Source: RGIG1927 sp045546275 (GTDB lineage: Bacteria > Bacillota > Clostridia > UMGS1883). From it: a DNA stretch of 57,084 bases. Location: the NCBI GenBank assembly GCA_045546275.1, contig JAZQCM010000036.1:1-57084 (forward strand). The letters are read 5' to 3'. Both the position numbers and the translations under genes were made by a program. Under the pieces are notes generated by a model. That model did no database searches, was not told where the DNA came from, and worked only from the letters and a program-made list of their open reading frames with translations. This document shows, in pieces, positions 51,902-57,084 of the stretch (its first letter is position 1; the number at the start of each line of letters is the position of its first letter).

Positions 51902-53801
51902 ATATGACGAAAATCAAATACAGGTATTGGAAGGACTTGAAGCTGTAAGAAAAAGACCCGGTATGTACATCGGTTCAACAGGCGAAAATGGTCTTCATCA
52001 TCTTGTTTATGAAATCGTTGATAACTCTATCGACGAAGCCCTGGCAGGCTATTGTACTCATATCGAAGTTAAAATTGAAAAGGATAACGTTATCAGCGTA
52101 ACAGATAACGGCCGTGGTATTCCCACAGGTATTCACCCCAAAATGGGTATTGCAACTGTTGAAGTTATTTTTACAGTGCTTCATGCAGGCGGTAAATTCG
52201 GTGGCGAAGGCTACAAGGTTTCCGGCGGTCTTCACGGCGTTGGTGCCAGCGTTGTAAATGCTTTGAGTGAATGGCTTGAGGTTTGGGTTCATGATGGTAA
52301 AAATGTTCACTATCAGAAATATAATCGCGGCAGCAGCGAAAGTAGCCTTCATATAGTTGGCGAAACTGACAGAACAGGTACAACAGTACGCTTTAAAGCT
52401 GATGATGAAATTTTTGACACACTTGTTTATGATTATGATGTTCTTTTGAAGAGAATGCGTGAACAGGCGTTTCTTAATAAAGGCATAAGAATAACAATTT
52501 CCGACGAAAGAGGTGAGGAAGTCGTTGAAAAGAGCCTTTATTATGAAGGCGGTATCAGGAGCTTTGTTGAATTTTTAAACAAAGGCAAGGAAGCTATCCA
52601 TTCCGATGTTATTTACCTTGAAGGTAAAAAGGAAAATATGGAAGTTGAAATTGCTCTTCAGTACAACACTGAATACAGCGAAAACATTGTTTCCTTTGCA
52701 AATAACATCCGCACAACAGAAGGCGGTTATCATGAAACAGGCTTTAAAAATGCCCTTACAAGAATAATTAACGATTACGGCAAAAAATATAACATAATTA
52801 AAGAAAACGATGCTAAACTTTCTGGTGAAGACGTTCGAGAAGGCATTACTGCAATAATAAGCGTTAAAATTACCGAGGCTCAGTTTGAAGGTCAGACCAA
52901 GACAAAATTAGGTAACATTGAAGTACGTCCCTTGGTTGAAGGTGCTATGAACGAAGCTTTAACAGCTTTCTTTGAAGAAAACCCCTCTATTGCAAGAACT
53001 GTTATCGATAAGTGTCTTACCGCCAACCGTGCTCGTGAAGCTGCACGAAAAGCAAGAGAAGCAACAAGAAAAACTCCTTTGGGTTCTTCCTCTCTTCCCG
53101 GTAAGCTTACTGACTGTATTGTAAAAGACCCCACTAAAACTGAAATTTATATTGTCGAAGGTGATAGTGCGGGCGGTAGCGCCAAAAACGGCCGTGACAG
53201 TAAATATCAGGCAATTTTACCATTGTGGGGTAAAATGCTTAACGTTGAAAAATCAAGAGAAGATAAGGTTTACGGTAACGACAAGCTAAAGCCCGTTATT
53301 CAGGCTTTAGGCACAGGCATAGGCAGTGAATTCAATATTGAAAAGTTAAGATATGACAAGGTTATTATCATGGCCGATGCCGACGTTGACGGTGCTCATA
53401 TCCAGACTCTTCTTTTAACATTCTTCTTCAGATTTATGCGCGAGCTTATCGAAACAGGTCACATTTACCTTGCAAAGCCTCCGCTTTACAAAATAACACG
53501 TGGTAAAAAATCTTCTGTTGCATTCAGCGATGAAGAAAGAGATAAAATAAGTGAAGAATTCAAGGGCGATGACGTTAATGCCAAGGTTGATATTTCAAGA
53601 TATAAAGGTCTTGGTGAAATGAATCCTGAAGAGCTTTGGGAAACTACAATGGACCCCAAAAACAGAATTCTTTTAAAGGTTACACTTGAAGATGCAGAAA
53701 AGGCAGACCAGATTTTCAGCATTCTTATGGGCGATGAAGTTGAACCCAGAAGGATATTCATTGAAGAAAATGCCCAGTATGTAACAAACCTTGACGTTTA
53801 A
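51879..53801 (+). CDS. gyrB: DNA gyrase subunit B
   Basis: A 640-aa ATPase subunit of normal Gram-positive length. The GHKL ATP site has EIVDNSIDEALAG and DNGRGIPTGIHPK. The transducer follows, then the Toprim domain with EGDSAGGSAKNGRDSKYQA and ADADVDGAHI (metal-binding acids). The C-terminus YKGLGEMNPEELWETTMDP is conserved. AGAGAGG precedes the ATG inside the end of remB. With GyrA it introduces negative supercoils. Confidence 0.98.
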   Translation: MEEKITAKYDENQIQVLEGLEAVRKRPGMYIGSTGENGLHHLVYEIVDNSIDEALAGYCTHIEVKIEKDNVISVTDNGRGIPTGIHPKMGIATVEVIFTVLHAGGKFGGEGYKVSGGLHGVGASVVNALSEWLEVWVHDGKNVHYQKYNRGSSESSLHIVGETDRTGTTVRFKADDEIFDTLVYDYDVLLKRMREQAFLNKGIRITISDERGEEVVEKSLYYEGGIRSFVEFLNKGKEAIHSDVIYLEGKKENMEVEIALQYNTEYSENIVSFANNIRTTEGGYHETGFKNALTRIINDYGKKYNIIKENDAKLSGEDVREGITAIISVKITEAQFEGQTKTKLGNIEVRPLVEGAMNEALTAFFEENPSIARTVIDKCLTANRAREAARKAREATRKTPLGSSSLPGKLTDCIVKDPTKTEIYIVEGDSAGGSAKNGRDSKYQAILPLWGKMLNVEKSREDKVYGNDKLKPVIQALGTGIGSEFNIEKLRYDKVIIMADADVDGAHIQTLLLTFFFRFMRELIETGHIYLAKPPLYKITRGKKSSVAFSDEERDKISEEFKGDDVNAKVDISRYKGLGEMNPEELWETTMDPKNRILLKVTLEDAEKADQIFSILMGDEVEPRRIFIEENAQYVTNLDV

Positions 53802-53829
53802 TAGCTTCATTGCGAAAGGAATTTTTAAA

Positions 53830-56361
53830 ATGGCTAAAAAAAATAAAAACTACGAAGATTCACATTTTGAAGAATATTTTGACACCCAGACTATTGTAGA
53901 TATAGACATTGAAAAAAGAATGAGGGAAGCTTTTATCGATTATGCCATGAGTGTAATTGTTTCCCGTGCTCTTCCCGATGTAAGAGACGGTTTAAAGCCC
54001 GTTCACAGAAGAATTCTTTACTCAATGTATGAAGAAAATCTTACTCATGATAAGCCTTTCTTCAAATCTGCTACAACAGTTGGTAACGTTATCGGTAGGT
54101 ATCATCCTCATGGTGACGCCTCTGTTTACGATGCAATGGTTCGTCTTGCTCAGGATTTCTCCATGAGGTATCCCTTAATTGACGGTCATGGTAACTTTGG
54201 TTCTGTGGATGGTGACCCTCCGGCTGCTTACCGTTACACAGAAGCAAGAATGAGTAAGTTGGCAAATGTTCTTCTGGAAAATATTGATAAGGACACTGTG
54301 GACTTTGCTCCAAACTTTGACGAAAAGAGAAAAGAACCCCTTGTGCTTCCCACAAGAATACCCACACTTTTAGTAAACGGTAGCTCGGGTATTGCTGTTG
54401 GTATGGCTACAAATATTCCCCCTCATAACCTTACTGAGGTTTTAAATGGTGCAATTGCGCAGATTGATAATCCGGAAATTACGGTTGACGAGCTTATGGA
54501 ATACATAAAAGGTCCCGATTTTCCCACAAGCGCAACCATTATGGGCAGAAGCGGTATAAAGAGTGCTTATGAAACAGGTCGCGGCAAAATTATTGTGCGT
54601 GCAAAGGCTGAAATCGAAGAGCATAAGGAACGTGGTGCGTCCATTATTGTAACTGAGCTTCCTTATCAGGTTAACAAAAAAATGCTTGTTGAATCTATTG
54701 CAGAGCTTGTTAAGGACAAGAAGATTGACGGACTTTTGGACATTGACGACCATTCCTCCGACCGTGTAGGTATAAGACTTGAAATTTTCTTAAAGCGTGA
54801 CGCAAATCCCCAGGTTATTCTTAACCAGCTTTATAAATACACTCGTTTGCAGGACAGCTTTTCTGTTAACTTAATTGCAATTTGTGACGGCAAGCCTAAA
54901 ACAATGGGCTTAAAAGAAGTTCTTTCCCACTTTATTTCCTTCCAGGAGGAAATTGTTCTCAGAAGAACAAAGTATGAGCTTCAGAAGGCCGAAGCAAGAA
55001 TGCATATTCTTGAAGGCTTAAAGATTGCCCTTGCAAACATTGACGAGGTTATTGAGGTTATCCGAAATTCCTACGACGATGCAAAGCAAAATTTGATGGC
55101 AAGGTTTGGTTTTTCCGAAATTCAGGCTCAGAGCGTGCTTGACATGCGTCTTGCTCAGCTCCAGAGATTGAACGGCGAAAAAATTGACGAAGAATATAAC
55201 GACCTTTCAATCAAAGCCGAAGAATACAGAAGAATTATTGCAAACCGTGACGTTCTTCTTGAAAAAATCAAGGAAGAACTCACAGAAATCCGCGATAAGT
55301 TCGGCGACGAAAGAAAAACTAATATTGAAAGAGCTGCTTTTGATATTGACATTGAAGACCTTATCGAAGAGGAAGAAAATGTTGTTACTCTTACAAACTT
55401 CGGATACGTTAAGAGAATGGCAAGCGATGTTTATAAAACACAGCACCGTGGAGGACGAGGTATTACAGGCCTTCAGACAAGGGAAGAGGATTTTGTTAAC
55501 ACCATTATTTCAACCTCAACACATGACAATCTTCTCTTCTTTACAAACAAGGGTAAAATGTATCGCTTAAAGGCTTATCAGCTTCCCGAAGCAGGCAGAC
55601 AAGCCAAGGGAACACCAATTATTAACCTTATTCCCATTGAAAGCGGAGAAAAAATTACAGCTCTTATTCCCGTTCGTGAATTTCAAGAAGGTAAATATAT
55701 TGTTATGGCAACACGTAACGGTATTATCAAGCGTACTGACCTTACAGAATATGATTCCGTAAGAAAGAACAGCAGCTTACTTGCAATTAACCTTGATGAA
55801 GAGGATGAACTTATTTCTGTTAAGATTACCGACGGTACCGACACTATTGTTATTGGTACTCATAATGGTATGGCAATAAGATTTGACGAAAACAACGTAA
55901 GAGTAATGGGCAGAGTTACTCATGGTGTTAAGGCCATTTCTCTCCGTGAGGGCGACTATGTAATAGGCGCCGCTGTTGCAAGCGAAGGAAACGACTTACT
56001 TGTTGTTACCGAAAACGGATTTGGTAAAAAGACCGACTTTAGTGAATACCGCACACAGACCCGTGGTGGTATAGGTCTTAAGAATTATAATATCAGTGAA
56101 AAAACAGGTAAGATTGTTTCAATCCACTCTGTAACCGATGATGACGATATTATGATTATAACAAGCGAGGGTGTTGTAATCCGTCTTGAAACAAGCGAAA
56201 TCCGAAGCATAGGCAGAAGCACCGCAGGTGTGAGACTTATGCGCCTTGAAGATGGTGTTAGTGTTGTTTCCGTTGCAAAGTGTGCCCATGAAGCTGAAGA
56301 AGAAGTAACTGAAGAAACTCAGCCTCAGGAACAAACCGAAGAAGTAGCAGAGGAAAATTAA
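53830..56361 (+). CDS. gyrA: DNA gyrase subunit A
   Basis: An 843-aa breakage-reunion subunit. The catalytic tyrosine is Y136 (AAYRYTEARM). The quinolone-determining region reads HPHGDASVYDAMVRLAQDF, so the residue equivalent to E. coli Ser83 is Ala97 while Asp87 is kept as Asp101. The C-terminal pinwheel has a GyrA-box QHRGGRG, showing true gyrase rather than ParC. The tail is strongly acidic (EEEVTEETQPQEQTEE). The start at 53830 has AAAGGA 9 nt upstream; an earlier in-frame ATG overlaps gyrB without a site. Confidence 0.98.
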   Translation: MAKKNKNYEDSHFEEYFDTQTIVDIDIEKRMREAFIDYAMSVIVSRALPDVRDGLKPVHRRILYSMYEENLTHDKPFFKSATTVGNVIGRYHPHGDASVYDAMVRLAQDFSMRYPLIDGHGNFGSVDGDPPAAYRYTEARMSKLANVLLENIDKDTVDFAPNFDEKRKEPLVLPTRIPTLLVNGSSGIAVGMATNIPPHNLTEVLNGAIAQIDNPEITVDELMEYIKGPDFPTSATIMGRSGIKSAYETGRGKIIVRAKAEIEEHKERGASIIVTELPYQVNKKMLVESIAELVKDKKIDGLLDIDDHSSDRVGIRLEIFLKRDANPQVILNQLYKYTRLQDSFSVNLIAICDGKPKTMGLKEVLSHFISFQEEIVLRRTKYELQKAEARMHILEGLKIALANIDEVIEVIRNSYDDAKQNLMARFGFSEIQAQSVLDMRLAQLQRLNGEKIDEEYNDLSIKAEEYRRIIANRDVLLEKIKEELTEIRDKFGDERKTNIERAAFDIDIEDLIEEEENVVTLTNFGYVKRMASDVYKTQHRGGRGITGLQTREEDFVNTIISTSTHDNLLFFTNKGKMYRLKAYQLPEAGRQAKGTPIINLIPIESGEKITALIPVREFQEGKYIVMATRNGIIKRTDLTEYDSVRKNSSLLAINLDEEDELISVKITDGTDTIVIGTHNGMAIRFDENNVRVMGRVTHGVKAISLREGDYVIGAAVASEGNDLLVVTENGFGKKTDFSEYRTQTRGGIGLKNYNISEKTGKIVSIHSVTDDDDIMIITSEGVVIRLETSEIRSIGRSTAGVRLMRLEDGVSVVSVAKCAHEAEEEVTEETQPQEQTEEVAEEN

Positions 56362-56362
56362 C

Positions 56363-56944
56363 ATGAAGAAATTATCATTATTACTTATATGCATCATGCT
56401 TTTGTTAACAGGCTGCTCAGAAGCTGTTGAAATAACCTACCCAAAATATCTTTTTGAAACAGAACAAGCTTTGGAGGAAACAGCCGAAAGCATGAGTGGC
56501 TCCGAGGGCATGAAAAAGGTTACTATTAATGAAGACGGCACTCTTACACTTAAAATGAGTGAAGAAAGATACCAAAAGGTGTTGGATGCTGCTTATAATA
56601 CTGTTGTAAGCCTGCCTGTTTATGCAATAGCCGAGGATACCGCTGTGAGAGACATTGTAAACAATGAGGATTTCACCGAATTTACCATTACGGTTAATCC
56701 CGAGCATGAAAATGCCGAAAAAGAAATAAACTTTGTCACTTATGCCGTTAAGCTTTATCATGTTTGCAACAAAAGCTACGACAAGGAAGTAACTGTTCAT
56801 TATATTAATGAAGCCAACGGTCTTGAATACCGTGAAGATTTCTTTACCGCTGATGGTAAAAGAAATAACAGAAGCGATTATTATAACGGCTACTTGCCCG
56901 AAGATAATTTCTTAAAAGACCTTCCTACAGAAGAAGATATGTAA
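56363..56944 (+). CDS. Putative lipoprotein of unknown function
   Basis: A 193-aa protein with a lipoprotein signal peptide (KKLSLLLICIMLLLTGCS, lipobox LTGC with Cys18). The mature part is acidic and mixed alpha/beta with no motif I recognise. It starts 1 bp after the gyrA stop with GAGG inside the gyrA end, so it belongs to the gyr transcript. It is followed by a strong terminator that would close the dnaN-gyrA operon. Confidence 0.88.
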   Translation: MKKLSLLLICIMLLLTGCSEAVEITYPKYLFETEQALEETAESMSGSEGMKKVTINEDGTLTLKMSEERYQKVLDAAYNTVVSLPVYAIAEDTAVRDIVNNEDFTEFTITVNPEHENAEKEINFVTYAVKLYHVCNKSYDKEVTVHYINEANGLEYREDFFTADGKRNNRSDYYNGYLPEDNFLKDLPTEEDM

Positions 56945-56953
56945 AACCTGCAC

Positions 56954-56984
56954 AAAAACCGCCAAGCTATCTTGGCGGTTTTTT
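56954..56984 (+). terminator. Intrinsic terminator after the gyrA-lipoprotein operon
   Basis: ACCGCCAAG-ctat-CTTGGCGGT with a T-tract (TTTTTT), 10 bp after the lipoprotein stop. Confidence 0.92.
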
Positions 56985-57033
56985 ACATAATAATAGAAAG
57001 GATAAAAAAGTCGAAAAAAGTTTAAAAAAGCTG

Positions 57034-57062
57034 TTGACAATTTGGTTTTTAAATGTTAATAT
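57034..57062 (+). promoter_or_regulatory. Strong promoter at the right edge, possibly rRNA/tRNA
   Basis: TTGACA (57034-57039), 17-bp spacer, TAATAT (57057-57062), preceded by A-tracts like an UP element (AAAAAAGTCGAAAAAAG). The first transcribed bases include AGCTGT-ctgaa-ACAGCT. In many Firmicutes an rrn operon follows gyrA; what it drives is outside the window. Confidence 0.75.
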
Positions 57063-57084
57063 ACAAAAGCTGTCTGAAACAGCT

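Noticed and set aside
1..57084. CRISPR arrays, insertion sequences or prophage genes
   Set aside because: I saw no regularly spaced repeats, transposase motifs or phage genes. The only integration-like trace is the duplicated tRNA-Ser end.

Overview
The window is the replication-origin region of an AT-rich Gram-positive (Firmicutes) chromosome, most likely an anaerobic, plant-polysaccharide-using member of the Clostridia. The evidence is the canonical order rpmH-dnaA-dnaN-yaaA-recF-remB-gyrB-gyrA, the rnpA-yidD-yidC-jag and mnmE-mnmG-rsmG-noc-soj-parB blocks, S-layer-homology (SLH) proteins, a BspA-type leucine-rich-repeat protein and secreted GH16/GH43/arabinan-type modules. The genus cannot be read from the sequence.

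Layout. Positions 1-2737 (minus) hold the 5' part of a very large secreted multidomain protein with its own promoter and a ~315-nt leader. Positions 3133-13981 (minus) are a nine-gene exopolysaccharide or secondary cell-wall-polysaccharide operon: polymerase/ligase, two Wzz-like proteins, pyruvyl transferase, three GT4 and one GT2 glycosyltransferases, and a flippase, ending in an intrinsic terminator. Positions 14111-20462 (minus) carry two paralogous SLH surface proteins. Divergent from them (20670-22667, plus) is an AgrA/AgrC-like two-component system, a LytTR response regulator and a GHKL histidine kinase. Positions 22668-23552 hold two tRNA-Ser genes and a 97-bp perfect duplication that includes the 3' end of one of them. 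Positions 23553-28913 (minus) encode a 1786-aa BspA-type protein preceded by a long structured leader. Positions 29235-36990 (minus) hold a GH43-like enzyme and two secreted GH16 enzymes. Positions 37030-47365 (minus) are serS, parB, soj, noc, rsmG, mnmG, mnmE, jag, yidC, yidD, rnpA and rpmH. Positions 47366-49234 form a bipartite oriC around dnaA. Positions 49235-56944 (plus) are dnaN to gyrA plus a lipoprotein, and the window ends in a strong promoter (57034-57062) for something beyond its edge.

How it fits together. Nearly all genes point away from oriC. The main exception is the two-component system, which is head-on to the leftward replication fork. The most notable signal is a 31-bp element, two TGACG-containing repeats exactly 21 bp apart, found upstream of both SLH genes at almost the same distance from their predicted promoters. 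One copy sits between an SLH gene and the divergent LytTR regulator. No clear terminator or promoter separates the first SLH gene from the polysaccharide operon, which includes a pyruvyl-transferase-family gene. Pyruvylated wall polysaccharide is the known ligand of SLH domains. The working hypothesis is therefore a sensor-controlled surface module in which the anchor polymer and the SLH proteins it would hold are regulated together. Other signals of interest are the BspA leader RNA, whose imperfect pairs are G-U only in the gene-sense orientation; an SD-sequestering hairpin that overlaps the noc promoter; a parS site over the predicted soj promoter; and a repeated non-canonical DnaA-box-like motif.
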